Shown here one piece after another: positions 38,355 through 48,325 of a stretch of DNA of 64,000 bases. A program made the translations under genes and the position numbers. Below the pieces are notes generated by a model, which saw only the letters and a program-made list of their open reading frames with translations, did no database searches and was not told the DNA's origin. The DNA comes from Burkholderia humptydooensis (GTDB taxonomy: Bacteria > Pseudomonadota > Gammaproteobacteria > Burkholderiales > Burkholderiaceae): NCBI RefSeq assembly GCF_001513745.1, contig NZ_CP013382.1, positions 2,356,001-2,420,000 on the forward strand, written 5' to 3'. The stretch's first letter is position 1; each line of letters begins with the position of its first letter.

Positions 38355-40019
38355 TCACGCCTTCCTGCCGCCGATCTTCGGCGCGCGCATCCCGCGCAGC
38401 ATCTGCTCGGCCGCCTCCGCGGCATAGCGCTGCGCCGCTGCGCCGTAGCCGCGCGCGGAGCCGAGCTGGTACGGCGGCGCGGACAGCCGCTCGAGGCAGC
38501 GCAGCGCGACGGCCGCGTCGTTCGCTTCGCCGAGCGCGTTCTGCACGCGCGCGAGCAGCCGCACCGTGCCCTCGCGCGTGCGGCGCGACGCGAGCGACGA
38601 GAAGAACTCCAGCGCGTAGCGCAGCCGCTTCGCGTCGATCCGCACGCGGTGACGCGCGGCCGCGTCGAGCGCCGTCAGGCGCCCCGCGCCGTACAGATGG
38701 CCGAACAGCCGGCTCACGCGCTTCGCCGCGTACCGCTTGAGCGACAGCGCCTTGCCGTGCGCCGGATCGGCCTCCCCGAGCGGAAACAGGCTCAGCCATT
38801 CGAGCCACGCGAGCACGAGCCGCGTGTAGCGCGCGGTGCCGAGCGCCTGCCGCAACTCGGCGCGCGCCGCGTCGCCCTGCGCGCAGGCGGCATCGAGCGT
38901 GCCCGCCCACGCGGCCTCGTCGCCGTCGGCGGCGGCGAGAGCGGGCAGTGTCGACGTCACGCACACGTCCCAGTCGCGCACCGCGCCGAGCATCCCGCCG
39001 AGCCAGCCGATATCGCCGGAGAACGCGTCCTTCCACGCTGCATCGGCATAGCGCGGGAAGAGTCGCGCGAGCGTGCGCAGCCGGCGCAGCGCGACGCGCA
39101 TCTGATGGACGTATTCCGGGTCCGCCTTGTCGCGCACGCCGGCCTCGTTGCCGAGCCACTGCCCGGTCACGCCGCAGCCGAGCGCGAAGAACGCCGCGCG
39201 CTGCGTGCGCACGTTCGACAAGTCGACCGACTGCGCCTTCGCCGGCGCGCCGATCGCGTCCGGCGCGTCGCCCGTGCACGCGCGGTCGAGAACGCTCGTC
39301 GGCGACAGCGACGCCGGCCACGCGCCGCTCAGCTCGCGGGCCGCATTGAAGAGCGCGCGCAGCGCGGCGGCGCGCGCGGCGGGATCGTCAGGATCGGCAA
39401 CGGCGAGACGCAATTCGCAGATGCGCGAAGGGACGGCACGGGTGGTCTCGGACAACGCGGCGGCCGGCGCAAACGCGATGTCGTCGAGCGTCAGCTCGAC
39501 CTCGATGCCGTCCGCGTCGAGCCAGCGCCCGTGTCGGCGCTCGGCGACGAAGCCATGCGCGGGCTGGTCGGCGGATCGAAGTTCGGGGGGCGCGGCGCCG
39601 TGCTCGGCGGCATCGGCATCGGCATCGCGCGAATCCGACGCCGATGGGGCCGCCCTCGACGCATGATGCTCCGCGACCGGCGTCGCGACCCGCACGTCGC
39701 CGCGGTAGTCGTCGAAACGCTCGCGCACCGTCACGCCCGGCACGAACGGATGGGAGCGCACCGCAATCACGCGCCGCGCCTGCGCGGTCGCCTCGATCCA
39801 GGTCTGCCAGCGACCGCCGTCGTCGGGCTGCGCCTCGACGAACCGGCACGGCTCGATCGTCACGCGCTCGTGCCCGCGGCGCATTTTCACCGGCGGACAG
39901 ATCCGCCATGCCCGCGCAAGCTCCGCGCCGAGATCGCGCGCCGTGCGCGCCCGCGACCCGCGCCCGGCTTGCCAGCCCTGCAGCGGAAAGTCCAATACGA
40001 TTTCCAGAACGCGCGCCAT
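38355..40019 (-). CDS. CYTH-CHAD domain protein
   Basis: The first ~200 residues fit a CYTH-type triphosphate tunnel domain, though the E-x-E-x-K signature is not obvious (MARVLEIVLDFPLQGWQ). The C-terminal ~290 residues are a CHAD domain with VHQMRVALRRLRTLARLF, RIDAKRLRYALEFFS and conserved His/Arg that bind polyphosphate. CHAD proteins associate with polyphosphate granules. The 554-aa length fits the fusion. ATG 40019 is used. Confidence 0.8.
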   Translation of the reverse strand: MARVLEIVLDFPLQGWQAGRGSRARTARDLGAELARAWRICPPVKMRRGHERVTIEPCRFVEAQPDDGGRWQTWIEATAQARRVIAVRSHPFVPGVTVRERFDDYRGDVRVATPVAEHHASRAAPSASDSRDADADAAEHGAAPPELRSADQPAHGFVAERRHGRWLDADGIEVELTLDDIAFAPAAALSETTRAVPSRICELRLAVADPDDPAARAAALRALFNAARELSGAWPASLSPTSVLDRACTGDAPDAIGAPAKAQSVDLSNVRTQRAAFFALGCGVTGQWLGNEAGVRDKADPEYVHQMRVALRRLRTLARLFPRYADAAWKDAFSGDIGWLGGMLGAVRDWDVCVTSTLPALAAADGDEAAWAGTLDAACAQGDAARAELRQALGTARYTRLVLAWLEWLSLFPLGEADPAHGKALSLKRYAAKRVSRLFGHLYGAGRLTALDAAARHRVRIDAKRLRYALEFFSSLASRRTREGTVRLLARVQNALGEANDAAVALRCLERLSAPPYQLGSARGYGAAAQRYAAEAAEQMLRGMRAPKIGGRKA

Positions 40020-40233
40020 GGAAGCTCCGGCGTAGGTCAGGCCGCCCGCTGCGCGTCTCGCGCGCGTCGACGGACTCCGACGTTCTCCATAGTACACGGC
40101 CCTTTTTACAGCCAATGAGGCGGAACGCCGCGTGCGGACGAGCGAATCGCCTGCGCGCCGGCGCACCGCGTTTCAACTTGTCATGTCAGCTCGTCGGCCT
40201 TCAGCCGTCCGACCGGCCCGAGCGCGCCGAGTT

Positions 40234-40617
40234 TCAGCTCACATACTGCGCGATGCCGTTGCCGAACGACCAATCCTCCTTCAGCACCTCGACGAGGCTG
40301 ATGAACACGTCCTCGCGGCGCACGCCCGGGCGTTCGGCGAGATGGTCGGCGATCAGCCGGTACAGCTCGCGCTTCTGCTCGAGCGTGCGCGTGTTGTTCG
40401 CGGTGATCTGGATCATCACCAGATCGTCGCTGCGCGCGATCCCGAGATAGTCGCGACCATAAAAGAAATTATCGGCGCTGTGCTCGGTCACGGTCATGAA
40501 AATATCGTCGACGGGCACGTCGAACGCGCGTTGCAACGCGCGATGAACGCCCTCCGACAGCGCCCGGCGGTATTCGGCGGACTTGCCTTCGCGCAATGCG
40601 ATACGGGTGAACGGCAT
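40234..40617 (-). CDS. Tautomerase-family protein
   Basis: This 127-aa protein starts MPFTRIALREGKS, with Pro at position 2, the catalytic base of the 4-oxalocrotonate tautomerase superfamily. Later HSADNFFYGRDYLG and MIQITANNTRTLEQKREL match the longer tautomerase subgroup. The substrate is unknown. It is divergent from the LysR gene at 40715, which may control it. Confidence 0.85.
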   Translation of the reverse strand: MPFTRIALREGKSAEYRRALSEGVHRALQRAFDVPVDDIFMTVTEHSADNFFYGRDYLGIARSDDLVMIQITANNTRTLEQKRELYRLIADHLAERPGVRREDVFISLVEVLKEDWSFGNGIAQYVS

Positions 40618-40714
40618 CGTGTTTCTCCTTGACGGTTGGGATACGCATGCAGCTTAGGCCTCGTCATCTATAATAAACAGACATCAATGAATATTTCATC
40701 CATTTTCATTTGAA

Positions 40715-41590
40715 ATGAAACCGCTCGATCTCGACGCCGTTCGCGCGTTCGTTCTCGTCGCCGACCTCGCGAGCTTCACGCGCGCCGCCGACGCGCTCGG
40801 CACCACCCAATCGGCCGTCAGCCTGAAGCTCAAGCGGCTCGAAGCACAGCTCGGCAAGCCGCTCCTCGAACGCACGCCGCGGCGCGTGACGCTCGCCGCC
40901 GTCGGCGCCGCGTTCCTGCCCGCCGCGCGCGACCTGCTCGACGCGCACGAGCGCGCGCTCGCCGCGCTGTCGGCCGGGCAGCGCAGGCTCGTGATCGGCG
41001 TCAGCGAACACGTCGCGGTGCCGGATCTGCCCGCCGTCCTCGCCGGCCTGAACCGGCACGATCCGGGGCTCGCGCTCGAGATGCACGTCGGGATGTCAGC
41101 CGGGTTGCTCGCGCAATACGACGAGCGCCGGCTCGACGCGGCGTTCGTGCGCCACGAGCCGGGCGAGGACCCGCCGCGCGACGACGCGACGCCGCTCTTC
41201 ACCGAGCCGCTCGCGTGGCTTGCCGCACCCGGCTGGGCGCCGCGCGCGGACGAGCCGCTGCCGCTCGCGGTGCTGGCGGGCCCGTGCGGCGTGCGCGCGG
41301 CCGCGCTGCGCGCGCTCGAGCGCGCCGGCGTGCGGTGGCGCGAGCGCTTCACGGGCGGCGGCATCGCGGCCGTCGCGGCCGCCGCCGCCGCGGGTCTTGC
41401 GGTGTGTCCGCTGGCGCGCCGTGTCGCGCCGCGCTCGCTCGTCGACGTCGGTGCGCGCCTCGGCCTGCCGGCGCTGCCCGACTCGCAAGTCGCGCTGTAT
41501 TCGCGGGTGCGCGACGCGCGCTCGGTCGACACGCTGCGGCGCTTCGCCGACAGCCTGGCCGGGCCGGCGCAATCGGCCGGACGCGAGTAG
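40715..41590 (+). CDS. LysR-family transcriptional regulator
   Basis: The N-terminal winged helix (LDAVRAFVLVADLASFTRAADALGT) and the ligand-binding C-terminal half are those of LysR regulators. The 291-aa length is normal. It is divergent from the tautomerase with about 100 bp between the starts, the usual arrangement for regulation of the neighbour. Confidence 0.88.
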   Translation: MKPLDLDAVRAFVLVADLASFTRAADALGTTQSAVSLKLKRLEAQLGKPLLERTPRRVTLAAVGAAFLPAARDLLDAHERALAALSAGQRRLVIGVSEHVAVPDLPAVLAGLNRHDPGLALEMHVGMSAGLLAQYDERRLDAAFVRHEPGEDPPRDDATPLFTEPLAWLAAPGWAPRADEPLPLAVLAGPCGVRAAALRALERAGVRWRERFTGGGIAAVAAAAAAGLAVCPLARRVAPRSLVDVGARLGLPALPDSQVALYSRVRDARSVDTLRRFADSLAGPAQSAGRE

Positions 41591-41654
41591 ACTGTCAGGT
41601 TTTCGTTTGCCGATTTGCCGCCTTTCGCACGGCTTTCGCCCGCTCTTCCGCCGC

Positions 41655-42578
41655 ATGAAACACGACGCCCGCAAGCACCTCCGCGCCAATTTGCTGATGC
41701 TCACCGCCGCCGCGATCTGGGGATCGGCGTTCGTCGCGCAGCGGCTGAGCCTCGCCGTGATCGGCCCATTCCTGTTCACCGGGCTGCGCTTCCTGCTCGG
41801 CGCGGCGGTGCTCGTGCCGCTGCTGCGCCTGAACGGCGCAGCGCGCGCGCATTGCGCGGCCGTCGCGCGCGACCGGACGCTGCTGCTGCCGGGGCTCGCG
41901 CTGGGCGGGCTGCTCGCGGTGTCGATCTCGCTGCAGCAGATCGGGCTGCAGTACACGAAGATCGCGAACGCGGGCTTCATCAGCTCGCTCTACGTGGTGC
42001 TCGTGCCGATCATCGGCGTGTTCTTCCGGCATCGCACGGGCGCCGGCACGTGGCTCGGCGCGCTGCTCGCGGCGATCGGCCTGTATTTCCTCAGCGTCGA
42101 CGAGCACTTCTCGATGCTGTACGGCGACTGGTTCCAGCTCGCGGGCGCGATCGTGATCGCGGTCCACGTGATCGCGGTCGGGCACCTCGTGCGCCGGCAC
42201 GACCCGCTCGCGCTGTCGTTCATGCAGTTCGTCGTCTGCGGCGCGCTGTGTCTCGCGCTCGGGCTCGCGACCGAGCCCCTCGACCGCGCGACGCTCGTGC
42301 GCGCGCTGCCGACGCTGCTGTACGGCGGGCTGCTGTCGGTCGGCGTCGGCTACACGCTGCAGGTCGTCGCGCAACGCGACGCCGCCCCCGCGCACGCGGC
42401 CGTGATCTTCAGCATGGAAGGCGTGTTCGCCGCGATCGCCGGCTGGGCCGCGCTCGGCGAGACGCTGTCGCTGCGCGCGCTCGCGGGCTGCGCGCTGATG
42501 CTCGCCGGGCTCCTCGTCTGCCAGTTGCTGCCGGGCCACGCGAGGCGCGCGGACGACAACGACGCGCTTCCCGCCTGA
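41655..42578 (+). CDS. EamA-family drug/metabolite transporter
   Basis: This 307-aa protein has ten hydrophobic helices arranged as two EamA repeats, beginning NLLMLTAAAIWGSAFVAQRL and with a second GDWFQLAGAIVIAVHV repeat. It is an inner-membrane exporter of small metabolites; the substrate is unknown. It follows the LysR gene by 64 bases and may share its control. Confidence 0.87.
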   Translation: MKHDARKHLRANLLMLTAAAIWGSAFVAQRLSLAVIGPFLFTGLRFLLGAAVLVPLLRLNGAARAHCAAVARDRTLLLPGLALGGLLAVSISLQQIGLQYTKIANAGFISSLYVVLVPIIGVFFRHRTGAGTWLGALLAAIGLYFLSVDEHFSMLYGDWFQLAGAIVIAVHVIAVGHLVRRHDPLALSFMQFVVCGALCLALGLATEPLDRATLVRALPTLLYGGLLSVGVGYTLQVVAQRDAAPAHAAVIFSMEGVFAAIAGWAALGETLSLRALAGCALMLAGLLVCQLLPGHARRADDNDALPA

Positions 42579-42659
42579 CGCGCGCCGGAGGCCACGCGCC
42601 TGTCCGGTCCCTATAATGTCGATTCGACCGTCATCACGATTTCACACAAGGGAAACACT

Positions 42660-43442
42660 GTGATTCCGTCCGCCGCCGATCCGGCCGCCGCGCTGCTGCG
42701 CGAACGCGCCGCGCGCTATGCAGCCGAGGTGGCGCTGTTCGTCCGCGACCACGCGCTGTCGATCGCGTCGCACGATCTGCGCAGCCCGCTCAACGCGATG
42801 CATAGCTGGGCCTACGTGCTCGAGCGCCGGCTCGCGGCGAGCGACGAGAGCCTCGCGCGCGCGCTCGACGGGGTCCGGACCGGCATTGAGCAGCAGACGA
42901 AGTTGCTGGAGGCGGTCGTCGACGCACCGCGCGCCGAGACGCGCACGCTGCCGATCGCGCGCGCCGACGTCCCGCTCGACGCGCTCGCCGACGAATGCGC
43001 GGCGCTCGCACGCATCGCGCTCGGCGACGCGCGCGGCACCGCGGTGACGGTCGCGTCGCACGCGCGGCCCGCGTCGCTCGATTGCGACCGCGAGCGCGTC
43101 GCGCAAGCACTGTGGTCGATGCTGACGTTCGCGATCGAGGCGAGCGCGCCGGGCGGCGACGTCGCGCTGGACTGCGTCGAATCGGCGAACGCGACGCGCC
43201 TGACCGTGACGTTCCGCGCGCAGCCGTCGGCGCTGACCGACGCGGCGCTGCCACACGCGTTCGAAACGTTCGCGCGGCGCGACGCGCTCGCCGAGCGCCA
43301 CGGCGAACGTCCTGCGTCGGTGTTCGCGCTCGCGCAGCGCGTCGCGCGCGCGCACGGCGGCGCGTTCGCGCAAGACCCGAACCCACTCGCGGACGGCGCG
43401 CGCGCAACGCTCGCGCTGACGATTCCCGCCGCGCGCGCGTAA
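42660..43442 (+). CDS. Degenerate histidine-kinase-like protein (260 aa)
   Basis: A DHp-like segment with the phospho-acceptor His is visible (IASHDLRSPLNAMHSWAYVL). The ATPase part is weak: where the N-box (NLLxNAxKF) is expected, it reads ALWSMLTFAIEASA, without the asparagine, and a GGAFAQDPNPLADGARATLAL end is the only G-box trace. It has no sensor or membrane domain. It starts at GTG 42660. It may accept phosphate but not bind ATP well, or it may act as a scaffold. No response regulator is adjacent. Confidence 0.65.
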   Translation: MIPSAADPAAALLRERAARYAAEVALFVRDHALSIASHDLRSPLNAMHSWAYVLERRLAASDESLARALDGVRTGIEQQTKLLEAVVDAPRAETRTLPIARADVPLDALADECAALARIALGDARGTAVTVASHARPASLDCDRERVAQALWSMLTFAIEASAPGGDVALDCVESANATRLTVTFRAQPSALTDAALPHAFETFARRDALAERHGERPASVFALAQRVARAHGGAFAQDPNPLADGARATLALTIPAARA

Positions 43443-43549
43443 TCGGCCGCGCGCATCGCGCCGCAAAACCGCCGCAAAACCGCCGCAAAACATTACGCCT
43501 TCCTTTCCAACCTTATACTGTCGCTTCGTTCATTTCCGGAGTCCCTTCG

Positions 43550-44890
43550 TTGATACAGATCTTCGCGCTCGTCGGCGCGTTGCTCCTCGTGGCCCTCAAC
43601 GGCTTTTTCGTCGCCGCCGAATTCGGTCTCGTCAAACTGCGCGCGACGCGCGTCAAGACCCTCGCCCGCCAGCACGGCCTGCGCGGACGTATCCTGCGGA
43701 TCGTCCATTCGCGGCTCGATGCGTATCTGTCCGCCTGCCAGCTCGGCATCACGCTCGCGTCGCTCGGCCTCGGCTGGATCGGCGAGCCGGCGTTCGCCGC
43801 GCTGCTGTCGCCCGTCCTCGCGTTCGCGGGCGTCGAGTCGGAAAAGCTCGTGCATCTGATTTCGCTCGTGTTCGCGTTCTCGGTGATCTCGTTCCTGCAC
43901 ATCGTCGTCGGCGAGCTCGCGCCGAAGTCGATGGCGATCCGCCAGGCCGAGAAGACGGGCCTGTGGGTCGCACTCCCGCTCTATGCGTTCTACTGGACGA
44001 TGTATCCGGCGATCTGGGTGCTCAACACGAGCGCGAACGCGGTGCTGCGGCTCGCGGGGCTGTCCGCCGATCATGGCGGCGACGCGCACTACTCGACCGA
44101 CGAACTGAAGCTGATCCTGCGCAGCCGCCGCAACGCGGCCGACGCCGCGAAAACGCCGAAGAACGCATACAGCAGCGACGAATGGAACACGCTCGCGCAT
44201 TCGCTCGATTTTTCGTCGATGACCGTATCGGACCTGATGCGGCCCGCGCACGAGATGGTCGGCCTGCGCCGCGACGTGCCGCTCGCGGACAACATGGAAG
44301 TCGTCGCGCGCCACCGCTTCAGCCGCTACCCCCTCTTCGACGACAAGACGCGCGAAACCGTGAACGGCCTCATCCATCTGAAGGATCTGCTGCTCGCGCG
44401 GCACGCGGGCGCGGCGCTCGCCGACCTGTCCGACTACGTGCGCCCGGTGCAGTACGTGAAGCCGGACACGCCAGCGCTCGATCTGTTCCGGCGCTTCCGC
44501 AAGGGCGCGCCGCACTTCGCGCTCGTCGGCAAGAAGGGCGAGAAGCCGATCGGCTTCCTGACGCTCGACAACCTGCTCGGCGCGCTCGTCGGCCAGATCC
44601 ACGACGAATTCCGGCAGGGCGATTCGGACTGGAGCCGCCTCGACGACGGCACGCTGATCGGCAAGGGCAGCCTGCCTGTCGTGTCGCTCGAGCAGGCGCT
44701 CGGGATCGACATCGACGAAGGCCGCGCGGAATCGGTCGGCGGCCTCGTCATTCAGGCGCTCAACGATCTGCCGACGGAAGGCCAGCGCGTGTCGTTCGAG
44801 CGCTTCGACGTCGTCGTGAAGAAGATGATCGGGCCGCGGATCGTGCTCGTGCGCGTGTATCCGAAGGCGTTCAAGGAGGCGGACGAGTGA
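43550..44890 (+). CDS. CNNM/CorC-type hemolysin-family transporter
   Basis: This 446-aa protein has an N-terminal CNNM (DUF21) membrane domain (FALVGALLLVALNGFFVAAEF, later LISLVFAFSVISFLHIVVGE), two CBS domains (VSDLMRPAHEMVGL, YVRPVQYVKPDTPAL) and a C-terminal CorC_HlyC domain (DWSRLDDGTLIGKGSLPV). These proteins are linked to Mg/Co efflux. The start is TTG 43550, which fits GGAG 9 bases upstream; no ATG is available in frame nearby. Confidence 0.88.
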   Translation: MIQIFALVGALLLVALNGFFVAAEFGLVKLRATRVKTLARQHGLRGRILRIVHSRLDAYLSACQLGITLASLGLGWIGEPAFAALLSPVLAFAGVESEKLVHLISLVFAFSVISFLHIVVGELAPKSMAIRQAEKTGLWVALPLYAFYWTMYPAIWVLNTSANAVLRLAGLSADHGGDAHYSTDELKLILRSRRNAADAAKTPKNAYSSDEWNTLAHSLDFSSMTVSDLMRPAHEMVGLRRDVPLADNMEVVARHRFSRYPLFDDKTRETVNGLIHLKDLLLARHAGAALADLSDYVRPVQYVKPDTPALDLFRRFRKGAPHFALVGKKGEKPIGFLTLDNLLGALVGQIHDEFRQGDSDWSRLDDGTLIGKGSLPVVSLEQALGIDIDEGRAESVGGLVIQALNDLPTEGQRVSFERFDVVVKKMIGPRIVLVRVYPKAFKEADE

Positions 44891-44927
44891 GCGTGCGTAC
44901 CGGACGGCGATCGATCAGGATGACGAC

Positions 44928-45533
44928 ATGACCGGCCCGCTCGCCCTGCCGCCGTACTACCTGATCACGCCGGAGCCGGACTCGGGCTCCGACGCGGATC
45001 TCGCGGCGTTTCTCGACCGGCTGTCGGCCACGCTCGCGACGGGGCTCACGCTCGTCCAGCTCCGCGTGAAAACGCTCGACGCGCCCGCCTACGCGGCGCT
45101 CGCCGCCGAAGCGATCGCGCGTTGCCGCGCGCGAAGCGCGCGCATGATCGTCAACGGACCGATCGGCGCGGAGACCGCGCTCGCGCTCGGCGCGAGCGGC
45201 GTGCACTTCGGCAGCGCGGCATTGCGCGCCGCGGCCGTGCGCCCGCTTGCTTCGGACTGCCTGCTGTCGGCCGCGTGCCACTCTCTCGACGAGCTGCTGC
45301 ATGCGCAACGCATCGGCGCGGATCTCGCGACGCTGTCGCCCGTCCTGCCGACCCTCACGCATCCGGGCGCGCCGACGCTCGGCTGGGCGCGCTTCGCCGA
45401 ATGCGCGGCGCAAACGCGCGTGCCCGTCTACGCGCTGGGCGGCATGACGCGCGCGCATCTGGCGACGGCGCGCGCGCATCACGCGCACGGCATCGCGAGC
45501 ATTCGCGGATTCTGGCAGGAAACGATGCGATGA
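44928..45533 (+). CDS. Thiamine-phosphate-synthase-like (ThiE/TenI) protein
   Basis: This 201-aa TIM-barrel protein has ThiE-like segments: YYLITPEPD, TLVQLRVKTLDAPAYAAL, MIVNGPIGAETALALGASGVHFG and VPVYALGGMTRAHL. Compared with true ThiE it lacks obvious pyrimidine-site motifs such as the second conserved Ser/Lys set, so it could be TenI-like. In Burkholderia such domains often occur fused to MutT; here it stands alone. Confidence 0.75.
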   Translation: MTGPLALPPYYLITPEPDSGSDADLAAFLDRLSATLATGLTLVQLRVKTLDAPAYAALAAEAIARCRARSARMIVNGPIGAETALALGASGVHFGSAALRAAAVRPLASDCLLSAACHSLDELLHAQRIGADLATLSPVLPTLTHPGAPTLGWARFAECAAQTRVPVYALGGMTRAHLATARAHHAHGIASIRGFWQETMR

Positions 45534-45687
45534 TGGGCGCAACGCGCCCGTCGTCGCGTCACGCCGTTTTCCGCCGTCTTCGTCAAACGGCCCTCGCCCG
45601 GCATTTCGTCAGGCATCCCGATCGAACAAAGCGAAGCGGAACGGACGCCGCCCGTCGGCGCGACGCCCGCCGAATGACTTCCCCCGC

Positions 45688-47337
45688 TCAAACGCCGCCC
45701 AACGAGCGCGGCGCGACATCCGCATAACGACGCACGTCGTGCGTCAGCGCGTATTGATTGACGTCGCCCGTCAGCCACGCGACGAGCGCATACGGCGGCA
45801 ACTCGCCCGCGTCGACGCGATCCCGCGCGCGCGCCGGCGTCTCGAACACGACCGTCCCGTCCGGCGCGCCACGGAACGGCAGCGCTTGCGGCGACAGGTT
45901 CAGCGCGATGCTGAGCGTCTCGCCGTCGCCGAGCCGCCACGCGGCGACGAGCGCATCGGCTTCGACGCCGTCGATCGTGCGCAGCATCTCGGCGCTGCGC
46001 GGCCGCACGTCGACGAGACGCGGCGCAATCAGCTTCGCGCGCACCGCGAGCGCCGATTGCAGGAAATGGCGCCGCGACGCGTCGCCCGCGGCTTCATCGA
46101 AGATCAGCGGAATCTGCGGCGTCAGCAGCGACAGCGCGAGCGCCGCGAGGTCCGCCTCGCGCGCGTCGCGCAAGACGCCGTCGGACAGCACGAGCGACGT
46201 CAGCGGCAAGCCGACGTCGGCCATCCCGCCGTCGCCGATCGGATGCGCGCGCTGGAACACCGCGCCGTCCGCGGTCAACGCGCGCGCGAGCGCGTGAATC
46301 GACTGATGCGTCGACACGCCGTCGCCTTGCGCGCGATCGCGGCGCCCCGTCAGCCGGTACAGTGCGCGCTCGCCGCAGCCGTTCCATTGCGCGTCGAAAT
46401 GCGTATCGGCAAGGTGCGACGGGTGCCGCTCGCTGCCGAGCACGAGGTGCACGATCCGGTCGGTCGGCAGCGCCGCGTGCACGCGGTCGGCAATCTCGCA
46501 CAGCCATACGCTGTCGATGCGGTCCGCCTCGCGAATCCGCAATCCGTCGCATCGATATTCTTCGAGCCAGTACAACGCGTTGTCGCAGAAGAAATCGCAG
46601 ACCTGCGGATGATCGAGCGCGAGCGGCGGCGCCTGCAGCGGATCGTCGCGGGTGTGGAAGAACGGTTGCGCGTAGCGCCGCATCTCGTCGGTGCCGCAGC
46701 CGAAGCGCGCGTAGTCGAGATCGAGCAGCACCGCGAGGCCGAAGCCGTGCGCTTCGTCGATCAGGCGCTTCAGCGCGTCCGTGCCGCCGTATGCGGCAAT
46801 CGGCGCGAACGGCAGGCTGTCGTCGCGCGCCTGCGGCGCCGCGAGCAATTCGAGCGCGGTGACGCCGAGCTGCGCCAGTTGCGGCAAGCGCTCGCGGATG
46901 CCGTCGTAGCCGCCCGCCGCGCCGGGCTGGATCGCGTAGAGCGCGATCTCCTCCCACGGCCGGCCGCGCCAGAACGTATGGCGCCACATGAACGCGCGCG
47001 GATCGACCACTTCGCTCGGCCCGTCGACACCTTCCGGCTGCGAGCGCGACGCGGGATCGGGAATCGTCAGCGCATCGTCGAGCCGATACCGGTAGCGCGC
47101 GTGCGCGCCGCAATCGGCGAACGCCTCGAACCAGCCGTCTCCCGCGGGCGCCATCGGCAGTTCGAGGGGGCCGCCCGCGATGTCGAGCACGAGCACCGCG
47201 CTCGCATGCGCGGGCGCCCAGACGCGGAAGTGAAAGTGGGTGCGCGTCGTCGCGCCGGCGGCGCCGCAGGGTTGGGCGCCGAACGGCAGGCAATGCGAAT
47301 AGTGATGCGCATACGGATCGTGAGGACATTCGGACAT
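45688..47337 (-). CDS. TreZ-like GH13 protein with altered catalytic motifs
   Basis: This 549-aa protein resembles malto-oligosyltrehalose trehalohydrolase: an N-terminal E-set domain (FHFRVWAPAHASAVLVLD), a GH13 barrel (YAIQPGAAGGYDGIRERLPQL) and THFDAQWNGCGERALY, a TreZ landmark. The usual nucleophile region GLRLDAV reads GLRIREA here, so the catalytic Asp is missing, and the acid/base and transition-state motifs are not recognisable. It is probably catalytically inactive or uses other residues. No treY or treX is adjacent. Confidence 0.65.
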   Translation of the reverse strand: MSECPHDPYAHHYSHCLPFGAQPCGAAGATTRTHFHFRVWAPAHASAVLVLDIAGGPLELPMAPAGDGWFEAFADCGAHARYRYRLDDALTIPDPASRSQPEGVDGPSEVVDPRAFMWRHTFWRGRPWEEIALYAIQPGAAGGYDGIRERLPQLAQLGVTALELLAAPQARDDSLPFAPIAAYGGTDALKRLIDEAHGFGLAVLLDLDYARFGCGTDEMRRYAQPFFHTRDDPLQAPPLALDHPQVCDFFCDNALYWLEEYRCDGLRIREADRIDSVWLCEIADRVHAALPTDRIVHLVLGSERHPSHLADTHFDAQWNGCGERALYRLTGRRDRAQGDGVSTHQSIHALARALTADGAVFQRAHPIGDGGMADVGLPLTSLVLSDGVLRDAREADLAALALSLLTPQIPLIFDEAAGDASRRHFLQSALAVRAKLIAPRLVDVRPRSAEMLRTIDGVEADALVAAWRLGDGETLSIALNLSPQALPFRGAPDGTVVFETPARARDRVDAGELPPYALVAWLTGDVNQYALTHDVRRYADVAPRSLGGV

Positions 47338-47611
47338 GATGCGCTCCTCCGGCGTTCAGAGGCATGACGATGCGCCGCTTGCGGCGCGCATGCATGACAC
47401 GCGTGGCCCGACGAAGAGGGGGCAATCAGTATGCGCCGATTCATGCCGCGATGCGAGTATCGGCGCGGGGTTTTAAACGTGAAGCGACCCTGAAAATAGC
47501 CGGTAGCGGCGATACCATGATCGCCACTCGTCTTGTTGCGCGCCGCGCCGACGCCTACGCTGCGGTTTCGCGCGCGATCCCGGCGCGCGATTCTTCAGGA
47601 GTCCGACCGCC

Positions 47612-48325
47612 ATGTCCACGCCATCCGGCGCAGCCAAATTCGACCCGTCGCGCGCCGCCGAATACGCGGAGCAAAGCCGCATTGCGCTCGCGGGCTATGA
47701 CGCGTGCCACGATCTCGCCGCATGCATGCTCGCATCGTCGGTCGCCTCGGAAGCGGGCGCCGCGCAGATCCTCGTCGCGGGCGCGGGCGGCACCGCGCGC
47801 GAAATCGTCGCGCTCGCGGGCCTCGAGCCCGGCTGGCGCTTCACCGCGATCGATCCGTCACAGCCGATGCTCGACCTCGCCCGCGCGAACGTCGCGGCGG
47901 CCGCTCTCGACGCGCGCGTGCACCTGCATCACGGCTACGTGGACGACCTGCCCGCCCACGCCCGCTTCGACGGCGCGACGCTGATCGGCGTGCTGCACCA
48001 CCTGCCCGGCGACGACGCGAAGGCCGCGCTGCTCGGCTCGATCGCGCGACGCCTGAAGCCCGGCGCGCCGCTCGTCGTTGCGTGCAACCATCGTCGCTAC
48101 GCCGAGCATCCGCGCCTGCTGGGCGCGTGGGCACAGCGCTGGCGGATGCATGGGGCGCCGCCCGACGAAGTCGCGCAGAAGCTTGCGACGATCCTGCGCG
48201 GCGCCGATCCGCCCGCGTCCGAGGACGCCGTGCATGCGCTGCTCGACGCCGCCGGGTTCCGCGAGCCGGTGCGTTTTTTTGCGAGCCTGTTCTGGGGCGC
48301 GTGGATCGCGACGCGCGACGCGTGA
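47612..48325 (+). CDS. SAM-dependent methyltransferase (class I)
   Basis: This 237-aa protein has the SAM-binding glycine loop ILVAGAGGTAREIVAL, the acidic residue of FTAIDPSQPMLDLA and the ALVDDLP-like GYVDDLPAH, with LIGVLHHLPGDDAKA as motif III. AGGAG precedes ATG 47612. The methyl acceptor is unknown. It is monocistronic and divergent from the TreZ-like gene. Confidence 0.85.
   Translation: MSTPSGAAKFDPSRAAEYAEQSRIALAGYDACHDLAACMLASSVASEAGAAQILVAGAGGTAREIVALAGLEPGWRFTAIDPSQPMLDLARANVAAAALDARVHLHHGYVDDLPAHARFDGATLIGVLHHLPGDDAKAALLGSIARRLKPGAPLVVACNHRRYAEHPRLLGAWAQRWRMHGAPPDEVAQKLATILRGADPPASEDAVHALLDAAGFREPVRFFASLFWGAWIATRDA

Noticed and set aside
38649..40118. 489-codon plus-strand frame
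   Set aside because: Antisense to the CYTH-CHAD gene, low complexity, no domain.
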